From the NCBI RefSeq assembly GCF_014207985.1, contig NZ_JACHMI010000001.1, positions 11,329,001 to 11,393,000 of the forward strand: 64,000 nt of DNA, read 5' to 3'. The notes below the pieces were generated by a model. That model was not told the DNA's origin and did not search any database. It saw only the letters and a program-made list of their open reading frames with translations. Positions 1-8,221 of this stretch are shown here, in pieces (the first letter of the stretch is position 1; the number at the start of each line of letters is the position of its first letter). A program made the translations under genes and the position numbers. Source of the DNA: Nonomuraea rubra. Its GTDB lineage: Bacteria > Actinomycetota > Actinomycetes > Streptosporangiales > Streptosporangiaceae.

Positions 1-1062
1 GCCGTCGAGGCGGACCACCAGGGGGTGGGTCACGGCCTCGCCGCGGCTCTCCAGCAGCTTGAACGCCGAGACGATGCCGTTGGCGACGGCGTCGCAGGCG
101 GTGATGCCGCCGAAGACGTTCACGAAGATCGACTTGACGCTCGGGTCGGAGAGGATGATCTCCAGGCCCGCGGCCATCACCTCGGCCGAGGCGCCGCCGC
201 CGATGTCGAGGAAGTTGGCGGGGGACGGCTTGCCGGGGAACGCCTCGCCGGCGTAGGCGACCACGTCGAGGGTGGACATGACCAGGCCCGCGCCGTTGCC
301 GATGATGCCGACGTTGCCGTCGAGCTTGACGTAGTTGAGGTCCTTCTCCTTGGCCTTGGCCTCGAGCGGGTCCTCGGCGGCCTTGTCGGCCAGGGCCTCG
401 TGGTCGGCCTGCCGGAAGCCGGCGTTGTCGTCGAGGGTGACCTTGCCGTCGAGGGCCTTCACCTGGCCGTCGGCCGACAGGATCATGGGGTTGACCTCGA
501 CGAGCGTGGCGTCCTCGTCGACGAAGCAGCACCAGAGCTTCTCGATGAGCTCGGCGGCGCCGTCGAGCGCCTTCTCCGGCAGGCCGCCGGCCTGGGCGAT
601 CTCGCGGGCCTTGGCGCGGTCGATGCCCGTCAGGGCGGAGACCGGCACCTTGGCGACCTTCTCCGGGGAGGTGTGGGCGACCTCTTCGATGTCCATGCCG
701 CCGGCGGCGGAGCAGATCGCGAGGAACGTGCGGTTGGCGCGGTCGAGCAGGAAGGAGAAGTAGTACTCCTCCGCGATCGCGCTGGCCTCTTCGATGAGGA
801 CCTTGTGGACCGTGTGGCCCTTGATGTCCATGCCGAGGATGGCCTCGGCCTTGGTCACGGCGTCGGCGGCGTCGTCGGCCACCTTCACGCCGCCGGCCTT
901 ACCGCGGCCGCCGGTCTTGACCTGAGCCTTGACGACAACGCGGCCGGTCAGCTCCTCGGCGGCCGACCGGACCTCCTCCACAGTGTGGGCGACGATGCCG
1001 CGCGGCACAGGGATGCCGTAGTCAGCGAAGAGCTCCTTCGCCTGATGTTCGAACAGGTCCAC
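1..1062 (-). CDS. sucC: Succinyl-CoA synthetase (ADP-forming) subunit beta, partial
   Basis: The beta subunit carries the ATP-grasp fold and, with SucD, interconverts succinyl-CoA and succinate with phosphorylation of ADP in the TCA cycle. The N-terminus reads [20 protein letters not shown], the standard SucC opening, and the last visible residues read [11 protein letters not shown], which lie near the family C-terminus. 354 codons are present; the usual length is about 390, so roughly 35 residues lie beyond the left edge. The start is GTG at 1062, chosen because AAGGA lies about 10 nt upstream and homologs start here. sucD would be expected just outside the window. Identity is certain; only the end is missing. 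Confidence 0.96.
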   Translation of the reverse strand, partial: MDLFEHQAKELFADYGIPVPRGIVAHTVEEVRSAAEELTGRVVVKAQVKTGGRGKAGGVKVADDAADAVTKAEAILGMDIKGHTVHKVLIEEASAIAEEYYFSFLLDRANRTFLAICSAAGGMDIEEVAHTSPEKVAKVPVSALTGIDRAKAREIAQAGGLPEKALDGAAELIEKLWCCFVDEDATLVEVNPMILSADGQVKALDGKVTLDDNAGFRQADHEALADKAAEDPLEAKAKEKDLNYVKLDGNVGIIGNGAGLVMSTLDVVAYAGEAFPGKPSPANFLDIGGGASAEVMAAGLEIILSDPSVKSIFVNVFGGITACDAVANGIVSAFKLLESRGEAVTHPLVVRLDG

Positions 1063-1155
1063 GAGGGTCCGTCCTTGCTTATCCGACTGATGTTCGACGC
1101 CCCGGGCAACCCGTGCGTGCCGGGCGTTTCCGCCAGTGAAGCCTAGCCCGAAGCT

Positions 1156-1171
1156 TGACCTGCCCAGGTCA
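1156..1171. promoter_or_regulatory. Inverted repeat upstream of sucC
   Basis: TGACCTGCCCAGGTCA is a perfect palindrome with 7-bp arms and a 2-bp centre, about 95 bp before the sucC start and about 170 bp before the divergent secreted-protein gene. A TAGGCT -10-like hexamer on the minus strand (1140-1145) lies just downstream of it with respect to sucC. It may be an operator for sucCD; the regulator is unknown. The rest of 1063-1342 shows nothing else I can support. Confidence 0.4.
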
Positions 1172-1342
1172 CCGGGTCGCGGTTCTTCCGCTATGTGACG
1201 GTGATCTCACTTCCCCAGGATGACATCTGCACGGAAATTGCATGAATTAGTCGCCGTAACACGTGGCGCTCGATATATGGTCGTGATCTTCCAATGGCAG
1301 GCTTGCCCCCCGCTCCTCTTGGTAATGCTGAAGGAAACCCGA

Positions 1343-2158
1343 ATGAAGCGAATTCTCGCGGGTCTGACGCTGGCGTCGTGCGCCGCGCTCATGACCGCCA
1401 CGCCGGCCCAGGCCGCGCCCGTGAACCCGGTGAAGGCCCTGAAGAAGCAGTACGTGGCCGGGCATGGGGTGCGGGTCTCGGAGACGTCCCGCACGACCAT
1501 GAACGGGAAGAACGGGCAGACGAGGACGACCAACGGCACCCTGGGATTCGGCAAGTCCGGAGTCGTCGCCGCGGATCTGCGCTTCCGGGACAACGGCGGA
1601 ATGGCCGGCGGGCTGATGCCGTCCCGGAGTATCACCGTGGGTAAGCAGACGTATGTCCAGGGCGGGATATACAGCGAGAATTTGCCCGAGGGCAAGAAGT
1701 GGGTCCGGTACGCCGACCCGTCGGTGATCTACACCAGCCAGCCGCTCGACGTCTTCGACTCCAAGGTGCTCAAGGCGCTCGTCTCCAAGGCCAAGAGCTC
1801 CAAGAGTGGAACGTACCGGGGCTCGCTGACGTTCGCCGACGTCAGCAAGCTCTACGGCGAGAAGATCGACAAGAGGCTGGGCAAGATCAAGATCAACTAT
1901 GCTCTCGATCTGAACTCCAAGGGCCTGATCAACTCGGTCCGCAGTGAGTACACGATGGACTTCGGCGTCCTCGGGAGCACGACCACCACCGTGAGCACCC
2001 GGTTCACGGGCTGGGGCGCCAAGATCACCATCAAGGCCCCGCCATCCGACCAGGTGGCCGACTACAGCGAGCTCGGGGCCGAGACGGAAGTTCCGCAGGA
2101 GATCCCGAACGGCTCGCTGAACTCGCTCGGCAGGGTCGAGGCCCCCTCGGCCCGCTGA
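1343..2158 (+). CDS. Secreted LppX/LolA-like protein, paralog 1
   Basis: A 271-aa exported protein of unknown function. It has a Sec signal peptide (MKRIL, hydrophobic stretch, cleavage after TPAQA at about residue 24) and a mature part containing YVQGGIYSENLPEGKKWVRY, the 'probe of bound ligand, then lysine-tryptophan' pattern seen in actinobacterial LppX/LprG- and LolA-like proteins. Start at the MKRIL ATG is set by AAGGAAA 6 nt upstream and by the same start in the next gene. A LASC lipobox-like match at residue 13 is too close to the N-terminus and absent from paralogs, so signal peptidase I cleavage is more likely. It heads three tandem paralogs. Fold assignment is inference. Confidence 0.75.
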   Translation: MKRILAGLTLASCAALMTATPAQAAPVNPVKALKKQYVAGHGVRVSETSRTTMNGKNGQTRTTNGTLGFGKSGVVAADLRFRDNGGMAGGLMPSRSITVGKQTYVQGGIYSENLPEGKKWVRYADPSVIYTSQPLDVFDSKVLKALVSKAKSSKSGTYRGSLTFADVSKLYGEKIDKRLGKIKINYALDLNSKGLINSVRSEYTMDFGVLGSTTTTVSTRFTGWGAKITIKAPPSDQVADYSELGAETEVPQEIPNGSLNSLGRVEAPSAR

Positions 2159-2232
2159 GCCGTTCGCCGGGACCGGCTCCCCCGCCCCGGCGGCACCGTA
2201 ACTCCCCCTCAACAACATCCAAGGAAACCCGC

Positions 2233-3111
2233 ATGAAGCGAATCCTGACGGGCGTGGCGTTAGCCACGACCGCCGCGTTGGTGACCGCCACTCCCGCGCT
2301 GGCCGCAGCGCCCAAGGACCCGGTGGTGGCCGTCAAGAAGCAGCTCGTCGCCGGCAAGGGCGTGAAGTTCAGCGAGCGCACCACGATCAGCCAGGGCAGC
2401 CTGCGGCAGGTGTTCCTGCGCCGCACGGGCACCCTGCAGTTCAAGAAGTCGGGGATCGCCGCCTCCGACATCACGGGCAAGCTCAACCTCAACGCGAGCG
2501 ACCTCGAAGGCCTCGACGAGAACGGCGACAACGCCGACGAGGTGGCCACGCTCAAGGCGATGACGCAGCCCGAGCGCACGATCAGGATCGGCACCACGTC
2601 GTACGTCTCCGGCGGCTTCTGGACGACCGTCCTGCCCGAGGACAAGACCTGGTTCAAGGCCCCGAACGGCCCGACCGGCGGCATGTTCGGCACGTTCGGC
2701 CAGCCGCTGAACCTGGCGGAGCCCGCCACGCTCAAGACCCTGCTCAAGGGCGCCAAGACCACCGGCAGCGGGTACTCGGGCAAGACGGTGATCGGCGACC
2801 TGTGGAAGGCCTCGCCGTGGCTGCGTGCCACCTGGCTCGACAAGCCCTCCGCCAAGGGGCTGAAGGCCGCCATCAGCTGGCGGATCACCGTGAACAAGGC
2901 GGGCCTGCCCACCCGCGTCGTGGCGACGTTCCCGGCGTCCGCGCTGGGGGATGTCGGCGGGGGCAGCGTGAGCGTGGACACCAGCTACACCGGCTGGGGT
3001 TCCGCGGTGTCGATCAAGGCTCCGCCCGCGGAGGAGGTCGCCACCACGTTCAAGGACGGCGAGGACGACATCGAGTCGCTGGACCTGCCGCTCGGCAGCA
3101 TCGCCGGCTGA
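2233..3111 (+). CDS. Secreted LppX/LolA-like protein, paralog 2
   Basis: A 292-aa exported protein, clearly a duplicate of the gene upstream: signal peptide MKRILTGVALATTAALVTAT followed by PALAAA, then KDPVVAVKKQLVAGKGVKFSE, and near the end TSYTGWGSAVSIKAPPAEEV matching TRFTGWGAKITIKAPPSDQV of paralog 1. No lipobox cysteine is present, so it is probably released or wall-associated. Its ribosome site and start (AAGGAAACCCGC then ATGAAGCGAAT) are nearly identical to those of paralog 1, showing that the leader was duplicated with the gene. It ends 12 nt before a strong terminator. No enzyme motif is visible; a role as an extracytoplasmic binding or carrier protein is a guess. Confidence 0.75.
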   Translation: MKRILTGVALATTAALVTATPALAAAPKDPVVAVKKQLVAGKGVKFSERTTISQGSLRQVFLRRTGTLQFKKSGIAASDITGKLNLNASDLEGLDENGDNADEVATLKAMTQPERTIRIGTTSYVSGGFWTTVLPEDKTWFKAPNGPTGGMFGTFGQPLNLAEPATLKTLLKGAKTTGSGYSGKTVIGDLWKASPWLRATWLDKPSAKGLKAAISWRITVNKAGLPTRVVATFPASALGDVGGGSVSVDTSYTGWGSAVSIKAPPAEEVATTFKDGEDDIESLDLPLGSIAG

Positions 3112-3122
3112 CCTGATCGATC

Positions 3123-3160
3123 GAGTCCTCCCCCGCCCCTCTGGCGGGGGAGGACTCTTT
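3123..3160 (+). terminator. Strong intrinsic terminator after paralog 2
   Basis: A perfect 15-bp stem (3123-3137 with 3143-3157), 5-nt loop CCTCT, followed by TTTCTT. It lies between paralogs 2 and 3, only about 20 nt before the third start codon, so either read-through is needed for paralog 3 or that gene has its own promoter inside the hairpin region. Confidence 0.85.
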
Positions 3161-3179
3161 CTTCGTTGAGGACATCGAC

Positions 3180-3959
3180 ATGAAGAAGGCACTGGCGGCG
3201 GCGGTGGCCGCCGCGACCTTGCTCGGCGCCGCCCCCGCGCAGGCGGCCGCTCCCGATCCGGTACGGGCGGTGAAGAAGCAGTTGGTCGTGGGCCACGGGG
3301 TGAAGATCTCCGAGGTCCTCTCGTCGGAGGTCAAGGGCAAGAAGGAGGTGTACTTCGAGACGGCGGGCACTTTCGGGTTCGGCACGTCTGGCGTTGTCGC
3401 CGCGGACATGACCATCCGGAGCACGGTCGTCAGCAAGAAGCCGACGACCGTGCGCGTCCTCATGGTGGGGAAGCATATTTACATGCGGAGCGACGCCTTG
3501 CGGGAAGATCTTCCCGAAGGCAAGACGTGGGTGCACATGGAGGACAGCGAAAACTGGAGAACCCCCTCCGCACACCCTGTGGACATCTTCCGGCCTCCCC
3601 AGCTCAAGGGTCTGCTCTCCCACGCCAAGTCCGTGCGGAACGGCGTTTACCGGGGCACGGTCACCGGCAAGCAGGGGCACCAGATCAGCGGGGGTGAGAT
3701 CACAGGCACGTTCGACTACCGGCTGAGCACCGCCTCCACCGGTCTGCCCACCCGCCTGCACACCACCGTCAAGAGCGTCCTCTCCGGCATGCTGCAACAC
3801 ACTGACACCAGGTACAGCGCCTGGGGGCACAGCGTCACGATCACCGAGCCGCCCGAGCACGAGGTGGCCGCCATGGACGAGTTCCCGGACTCCTCGTCCG
3901 AGGAACTTCAGGAGTACCTGGAGATCGCAGACGACACCGTGGCTTCTATCCGCCGGTAG
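3180..3959 (+). CDS. Secreted LppX/LolA-like protein, paralog 3
   Basis: A 259-aa exported protein with signal peptide MKKALAAAVAAATLLGAAPA ending in an AQA site, then APDPVRAVKKQLVVGHGVKI, aligning with both preceding paralogs. The conserved central pattern appears as REDLPEGKTWVHME and the C-terminal pattern as RYSAWGHSVTITEPPEHEV. It is more diverged than paralogs 1 and 2. GAGGAC lies 7 nt before the ATG. Separation from paralog 2 by a strong terminator suggests separate expression levels. Function unknown; ligand binding at the envelope is inferred from the fold family only. Confidence 0.72.
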   Translation: MKKALAAAVAAATLLGAAPAQAAAPDPVRAVKKQLVVGHGVKISEVLSSEVKGKKEVYFETAGTFGFGTSGVVAADMTIRSTVVSKKPTTVRVLMVGKHIYMRSDALREDLPEGKTWVHMEDSENWRTPSAHPVDIFRPPQLKGLLSHAKSVRNGVYRGTVTGKQGHQISGGEITGTFDYRLSTASTGLPTRLHTTVKSVLSGMLQHTDTRYSAWGHSVTITEPPEHEVAAMDEFPDSSSEELQEYLEIADDTVASIRR

Positions 3960-3972
3960 TTCCCACGATGCC

Positions 3973-4002
3973 GCACCCCGGAGCCCAGCAGCCCCGGGGT
4001 GC
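3973..4002. terminator. Hairpin between convergent genes
   Basis: GCACCCCGG (3973-3981) pairs with CCGGGGTGC (3994-4002), 9 bp with a 12-nt loop, between the stops of paralog 3 and galE. It lacks a T-run, as is common for high-GC actinomycete terminators, and could serve both strands. Confidence 0.5.
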
Positions 4003-4008
4003 CGTCGC

Positions 4009-4986
4009 TCAGCCCAGCCGGGAGTCGCGGATGCCCGCCCACTCCAGTGAGTGCCTGATCCCCTCCTCGACCGAGTAGCGGGCCTGCCAGCCCAGCAGGC
4101 GGTGGGCACGGTCGCTGCGGGTGTAGGCGCCGGCCACGTCGCCGGGGCGGGCCGGGGCCTCGACGACTTCGATGGGGCGCTCGACGACGCGGTTGAACGC
4201 GTCGACCAGCTCGCGCACCGTGGTGCCCGCGCCGGTGCCCAGGTTGATCACGTCGGCCTCCAGCTCGTCGAAGCGCCGCAGTGCCGCCACGTGGGCGGTG
4301 GCCAGGTCCCAGACGTGGATGTAGTCGCGGATGCCGGTGCCGTCGCTCGTGGGCCATTCGGTGCCGGTGATCCGGAACGGGACGCCGCCCTCGTACGCCT
4401 CGATCATCTTGCCCAGGGCGTGGCTGGGACGGCGGAGCTGCAGGCCCGTACGCATCCTGGGGTCGGCGCCGATCGGGTTGAAGTAGCGCAGGGACAGGAT
4501 CCTGATGGGCCGCCCGGAGGCGATGTCGGCGAACATGCCCTCGCAGACCGCCTTCGTCCGCGCGTACGGGCTCTGGGGGTCGAGCGGGGACTCCTCGTCC
4601 ACCGTGTGGTCGGCGCCGGTGCGGTAGATCGACGCGGAGGAGCTGAAGATCATCCGCGTGCAGCCGTTGCGGAGCAGGTGGTCGACGAACTCGAGGCTCT
4701 TGGCGACGTTCGCGCGGTAGTAGCCGATGGGGTCGGCCACGGAGTCGGGGACCACGATGAGAGCCGCGCAGTGGATGACGGCCTCGATATCCGGATTCTC
4801 GGCGAATATCTTGTCAATCAGCGGGCCGTCGCTGATATCCCCCTCATAGAACACCCGCCCATCGGCGAACTCCCGCCGGCCCGTCACGAGGCTGTCCAGA
4901 ATGACGGGATCGATCCCGGCGTCCAGGCACGCCGACGCGATCGTGCTGCCGATATATCCCGCCCCACCAGAAATCAAAACGCGCAT
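4009..4986 (-). CDS. galE: UDP-glucose 4-epimerase
   Basis: Extended short-chain dehydrogenase that interconverts UDP-glucose and UDP-galactose in the cytoplasm, supplying sugars for wall and capsule polymers. 325 aa. NAD-binding GGAGYIG is at residues 7-13, the catalytic serine region SSSASIY at 115-121 and YxxxK as Y141-ARTK145; LRYFNPIGA follows, typical of GalE. Start ATG at 4986 is preceded by AGGG and CAGGA. It faces the secreted paralogs across a hairpin and diverges from the ligase gene on its other side. Substrate could be another UDP-hexose, since the family is broad, but the motif set is classical GalE. Confidence 0.9.
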   Translation of the reverse strand: MRVLISGGAGYIGSTIASACLDAGIDPVILDSLVTGRREFADGRVFYEGDISDGPLIDKIFAENPDIEAVIHCAALIVVPDSVADPIGYYRANVAKSLEFVDHLLRNGCTRMIFSSSASIYRTGADHTVDEESPLDPQSPYARTKAVCEGMFADIASGRPIRILSLRYFNPIGADPRMRTGLQLRRPSHALGKMIEAYEGGVPFRITGTEWPTSDGTGIRDYIHVWDLATAHVAALRRFDELEADVINLGTGAGTTVRELVDAFNRVVERPIEVVEAPARPGDVAGAYTRSDRAHRLLGWQARYSVEEGIRHSLEWAGIRDSRLG

Positions 4987-5431
4987 TCCTGAACCCTAGC
5001 CAGCCGTGACCATTGGTGTGAGCAGCCTGTGGATAACTTCGACGACCGCAGCAGCGGCCGGACAGATGCGGCGGCGTGCTCCGGGCCGACGCGTGGAGAC
5101 AAGCCCGTCCGCCACCACTCCAAGAGCGCCACTCCCCACACGCCCACCGCCCCAGAACCCCGCTCCCGCACGACCGCCGTTCCTAGACGTTCCGAGACGT
5201 TCCGAGACGTTCCAAGACCTCAGGCTCAGGTCCCCGCACGAGCGCCGCCCGGGCGATCCCGGCCTGCAACCAACCCCCACCATCAGCCCGAGCCCCGCAC
5301 CGCACCGCACCAGATCGCCACGTCCCAACCCCGCCATCGCGCGGCAGGCCCCGACCGGATCCGGCCCGAGTCGGAATCCTGTGGCGTTCGCACTATGGCC
5401 TAGCCGCCCTTTGCGTGCGACATTTCGTGCT
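4987..5431. other. Long intergenic region with repeats and a DnaA box
   Basis: 445 bp between divergent galE and the glutamate-cysteine ligase gene with no convincing gene. It holds a perfect DnaA-box match TGTGGATAA (5028-5036; TTATCCACA on the minus strand) 42 bp upstream of galE, and a 4-unit decamer array at 5179-5218. The rest is cytosine-rich sequence that stays open in several frames only because of base composition. Confidence 0.6.
5179..5218. repeat. Four tandem 10-bp repeats GTTCCNAGAC
   Basis: GTTCCTAGAC, GTTCCGAGAC, GTTCCGAGAC and GTTCCAAGAC follow each other without gaps. Ten-bp spacing places each unit on the same face of the helix, as expected for cooperative protein binding, but simple slippage is also possible. 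Confidence 0.8.
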
Positions 5432-6904
5432 ATGGGCAGGGACGTGCCGGTGGTCGTGTTCAGCAGGGAAGACCGCCGGAAATATCGGGAAAAAGTCCAC
5501 AGATGCCTCGACGTCTTCGCCCAGATGCTGCGCGAATCACGTTTCGAGTTCGAGCACCCCCTGGCAGGTCTGGAGATCGAGCTCAACCTCGTGGACTCGC
5601 ACGGCGAGGCGGCCATGCGCAACGCCCAGGTGCTCGCCGCGATCGCGCAGCCGGACTGGGCGACGGAGCTGGGCCAGTTCAACGTCGAGATCAACATCGA
5701 GCCCCAGGACCTGGCGGGCGACGGCGCACTGCGCCTGGAGAACGACGTCAGGGCCCGGCTCAACCACGCCGAGGAACGCGCCCGCTCCGAGGGCGGCCAC
5801 CTCGTTCTGATCGGCATCCTGCCCACCCTGCGCGAGCAGGACATCGGCGAGGGCACGCTCTCCGCGAACCCGCGCTACCGCCTGCTCAACGAGCAGATCT
5901 TCGCGGCCAGGGGCGAGGACCTGCACCTGTCCATCGAGGGCGTCGAACGCCTCGACACGCACGCCGACAGCGTCGCCCCCGAGGCGGCCTGCACCAGCGT
6001 GCAGCTCCACCTCCAGGTCAGCCCCGACACGTTCGCCGCCCACTGGAACGCCGCCCAGGCCATCGCGGGCGCGCAGGTGGCCGTGGCGGCCAACTCGCCG
6101 TACCTGTTCGGCAGGGAGCTGCACAGGGAGACCAGGATCGCGCTGTTCGAGCAGGCCACGGACACGCGGCCGGCGGAGTTGAAGGCGCAGGGCGTACGTC
6201 CCAGGGTGTGGTTCGGAGAGCGGTGGATCACGAGCGTTTTCGACCTGTTCGAGGAGAACGTCAGCTACTACCCTGCCCTGCTGCCCCTCTGCGACGACGA
6301 GGACCCGCGCGCCGAGCTCGAACGCGGCCGCATCCCCCAGCTCCACGAGCTGACCCTGCACAACGGCACCGTCTACCGGTGGAACCGACCCGTGTACGCG
6401 GTGGTGAACGGGGTGCCGCACCTGCGCGTGGAGAACCGCGTGCTGCCCGCCGGGCCCTCCGTGGCCGACATCGCGGCCAACGCCGCGTTCTACTACGGGT
6501 TGATGCGCGTGCTGCCGTACGACGAGCGTCCGATCTGGAGCCAGATGTCGTTCAAGGCCGCCGAGGACAACCTCGGGGCGGCGGCGCGGCACGGGCTGGA
6601 CGCGCGGCTGTACTGGCCGGGGCTGGGCGAGGTGCCGGCGGCGGAGCTGATCCTGCGGCGGCTGCTGCCCATGGCCAGGGAGGGGCTGGCCACGTGGGGC
6701 GTGCGCGGGACGGTAGCGGACCGGCTGCTGTCCGTCATCGAGGGCCGCTGCCTGTCAGGACGTACGGGGGCGAGCTGGCAGGTCGACAGGGTACGGGCGC
6801 GGGCCGCCTCCGGAGACGACCGGCACGAGGCGTTGCGGGGCATGACACTGGAGTACATCGAGCGCATGCACACCAACGAACCCGTACACACCTGGGACGT
6901 TTGA
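5432..6904 (+). CDS. Glutamate-cysteine ligase family protein (GCS2 type)
   Basis: An ATP-dependent carboxylate-amine ligase of the GCS2 family, which joins glutamate to cysteine or a related amine in the cytoplasm. 490 aa from the ATG of MGRDVPVVVFSRED, the start found in actinobacterial homologs; a longer upstream open frame is only base composition. GLEIELNLV (46-54) and ELGQFNVEINIEP are the family's glutamate/metal-binding region, and LHLSIEG and NRPVYAVVNGVPHLRVENRV follow. No clear Shine-Dalgarno is seen. Actinomycetes make mycothiol rather than glutathione, so the natural product may be gamma-glutamylcysteine for ergothioneine or another gamma-glutamyl compound; the neighbours do not decide this. 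Confidence 0.85.
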   Translation: MGRDVPVVVFSREDRRKYREKVHRCLDVFAQMLRESRFEFEHPLAGLEIELNLVDSHGEAAMRNAQVLAAIAQPDWATELGQFNVEINIEPQDLAGDGALRLENDVRARLNHAEERARSEGGHLVLIGILPTLREQDIGEGTLSANPRYRLLNEQIFAARGEDLHLSIEGVERLDTHADSVAPEAACTSVQLHLQVSPDTFAAHWNAAQAIAGAQVAVAANSPYLFGRELHRETRIALFEQATDTRPAELKAQGVRPRVWFGERWITSVFDLFEENVSYYPALLPLCDDEDPRAELERGRIPQLHELTLHNGTVYRWNRPVYAVVNGVPHLRVENRVLPAGPSVADIAANAAFYYGLMRVLPYDERPIWSQMSFKAAEDNLGAAARHGLDARLYWPGLGEVPAAELILRRLLPMAREGLATWGVRGTVADRLLSVIEGRCLSGRTGASWQVDRVRARAASGDDRHEALRGMTLEYIERMHTNEPVHTWDV

Positions 6905-6922
6905 AGCCCGTGACCTCTTCGG

Positions 6923-7594
6923 ATGCGTGAAGCCGTGACCCGTGCCCTGCCCCCGCTCACCAGGCTGTTCGCCGGCCTGATCGCCATCGCCCTGCTCGCC
7001 GCCTGCGGCGTCGTCCGATCGCCGTCCATGGATCAGCGGGGAGCCGACTCGTTCGAGGACGACGTCGTCACGGCGCGCACGCTGACGGAGGAGTTCTGGA
7101 GCCAGCAGTTCCAGCAGCTCGGGCGCACGTACCGCCCCATCAGCGACTTCATCCCGTACTCGGGGGACGCCGGCCCGAGCTGCGGCGATCAGCCCTCCGT
7201 TCCGAACAACGCCTTCTACTGCCCGCTCGGTCACTTCATCGCGTTCGACCAGGGCTGGATGGAGGGGCTCTGGAATGAGATGGGCGACGGGTCGGTCTAT
7301 GTCATCATTCCCCATGAGCTCGGGCACGCCGTGCAGGCGCAGCTCCGTACCGATTTCACGCTGAACGTCCAGATGGAGCTCCAGGCCGACTGCTACGCGG
7401 GCGGCGCCCTCGCCGCGCTGGTCGGCTCGGGCGCGCTGACGACGGACGAGGGGGACGAGTACGAGCTGTTCGCGAGCCTGGCGGCGGCGGGCGACCCGAC
7501 GGACGACTGGCTCGACCCGGCGGCCCACGGGACGGCCGAGCAACGGCAGACGTCGTTCGTCCGGGGTTATCGGGGCGGGGTGGGGACCTGCTGA
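6923..7594 (+). CDS. Neutral zinc metallopeptidase, lipoprotein
   Basis: A 223-aa membrane-anchored zinc protease (Zn_peptidase/YpfJ-like family). The signal sequence ends in the lipobox LAAC with Cys28 as the lipidation site. HELGH at 131-135 is the HExxH zinc motif, and MELQADCYAG supplies the third ligand Glu152, exactly the family arrangement. Cysteines C87 and C100 could pair outside the cell. Start ATG at 6923 lies 18 nt after the ligase stop; a GTG four codons on is an alternative. The sequence GAAGCCGTGACC recurs on both sides of the junction. Substrate unknown. Confidence 0.88.
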   Translation: MREAVTRALPPLTRLFAGLIAIALLAACGVVRSPSMDQRGADSFEDDVVTARTLTEEFWSQQFQQLGRTYRPISDFIPYSGDAGPSCGDQPSVPNNAFYCPLGHFIAFDQGWMEGLWNEMGDGSVYVIIPHELGHAVQAQLRTDFTLNVQMELQADCYAGGALAALVGSGALTTDEGDEYELFASLAAAGDPTDDWLDPAAHGTAEQRQTSFVRGYRGGVGTC

Positions 7595-7680
7595 GGGCGT
7601 ACGAGCCGGGGCCGGATCGAACCAGCGGTTGTATCGACAGGTCAACCCACAGGATGATGTCACCGATCATGACCTGGCTC

Positions 7681-7686
7681 TACCGT
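7681..7686 (+). promoter_or_regulatory. Possible -10 element for leaderless whiB-type transcript
   Basis: TACCGT sits at -12 to -7 relative to the ATG at 7693 (TAnnnT pattern), which fits transcription starting at the A of the start codon. The -35 (TGTCAC at 7658-7663) is weak. Confidence 0.35.
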
Positions 7687-7692
7687 TGACCC

Positions 7693-7950
7693 ATGGCACC
7701 GGAGGAGATCAGCTGGCTGCGCAGGGGCGCATGCAGATCCAGCGACCCCGACCTCTTCTTCCCCCTCGCCCCCACCCCCTTGCAGGAGGCCCGCGCCAAG
7801 GCGGTCTGCGCGACCTGCCAGGTGGTGAAGGAGTGCCGCTCCTACGCCTTACGCGCCGGGGAATCGGAGGGCATCTGGGGCGGCCTCACCCCCGAGGAAC
7901 GCCGCCGCACCCGCTTCCCCGAGGGCTGGCGCCGCCCCGCCGCCTCCTGA
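7693..7950 (+). CDS. WhiB-family iron-sulfur transcriptional regulator
   Basis: An 85-aa Wbl protein. Four cysteines C14, C39, C42, C48 in the CxnCxxCxxxxxC layout bind a 4Fe-4S cluster, and GIWGGLTPEERRR (60-72) is the conserved turn and basic tail that contacts DNA or sigma factor. Such proteins act with the principal sigma factor and respond to redox or nitric oxide. A TACCGT -10-like element ends 6 nt before the ATG and there is no Shine-Dalgarno, so the transcript may be leaderless. Which Wbl subfamily it belongs to cannot be told by eye. Confidence 0.92.
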   Translation: MAPEEISWLRRGACRSSDPDLFFPLAPTPLQEARAKAVCATCQVVKECRSYALRAGESEGIWGGLTPEERRRTRFPEGWRRPAAS

Positions 7951-8008
7951 CACCCCGCGCCCAGAAGCATCCCCGGGACTCTGGCGGTCAACGGTCCCGC
8001 GAGCCCAC

Positions 8009-8032
8009 GTGAGCTCGTGAGCTCGTGAGCTC
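8009..8032. repeat. Three tandem 8-bp repeats GTGAGCTC
   Basis: GTGAGCTC occurs three times head to tail between the WhiB-type gene and the convergent regulator. GAGCTC is itself palindromic, so several small hairpins can form. No gene is supported in 7951-8221. Confidence 0.8.
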
Positions 8033-8062
8033 GCAGGAGAAGGCAGCGTCGTGAGCACCGCT

Positions 8063-8197
8063 CCTGGACGGGCGCGACGCCCGCTTCCGGCCTGGACGCG
8101 ACACCCGCCGCCGAGCCGACCACACGCCGGCCTCCACCTGGACGCAACGCCCGCCGCCGGACCCCACGCCCACCACCTGCCTGGACGTCACACCCGC
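8063..8197. repeat. Four degenerate copies of an 18-bp repeat
   Basis: Copies of CCTGGACGYRACRCCCGC-like sequence begin at 8063 (with a 4-bp insertion), 8091, 8137 and 8180, all in the same orientation, spaced 28, 46 and 43 bp. They fill the gap before the regulator's stop codon. Origin and function are unknown; they could be decayed coding repeats. Confidence 0.65.
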
Positions 8198-8221
8198 ACG
8201 TCCGGCCCGCTCGCGATGAGA

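Noticed and set aside
1379..1381. Lipobox LASC in secreted paralog 1
   Set aside because: The cysteine is at residue 13, too early for a signal peptidase II site, and paralogs lack it; a downstream AQA site fits all three better.
5028..5036. Perfect DnaA box as a sign of a replication origin
   Set aside because: Only one perfect box, with no cluster, no dnaA/dnaN and no AT-rich element; an origin in actinomycetes has many boxes.
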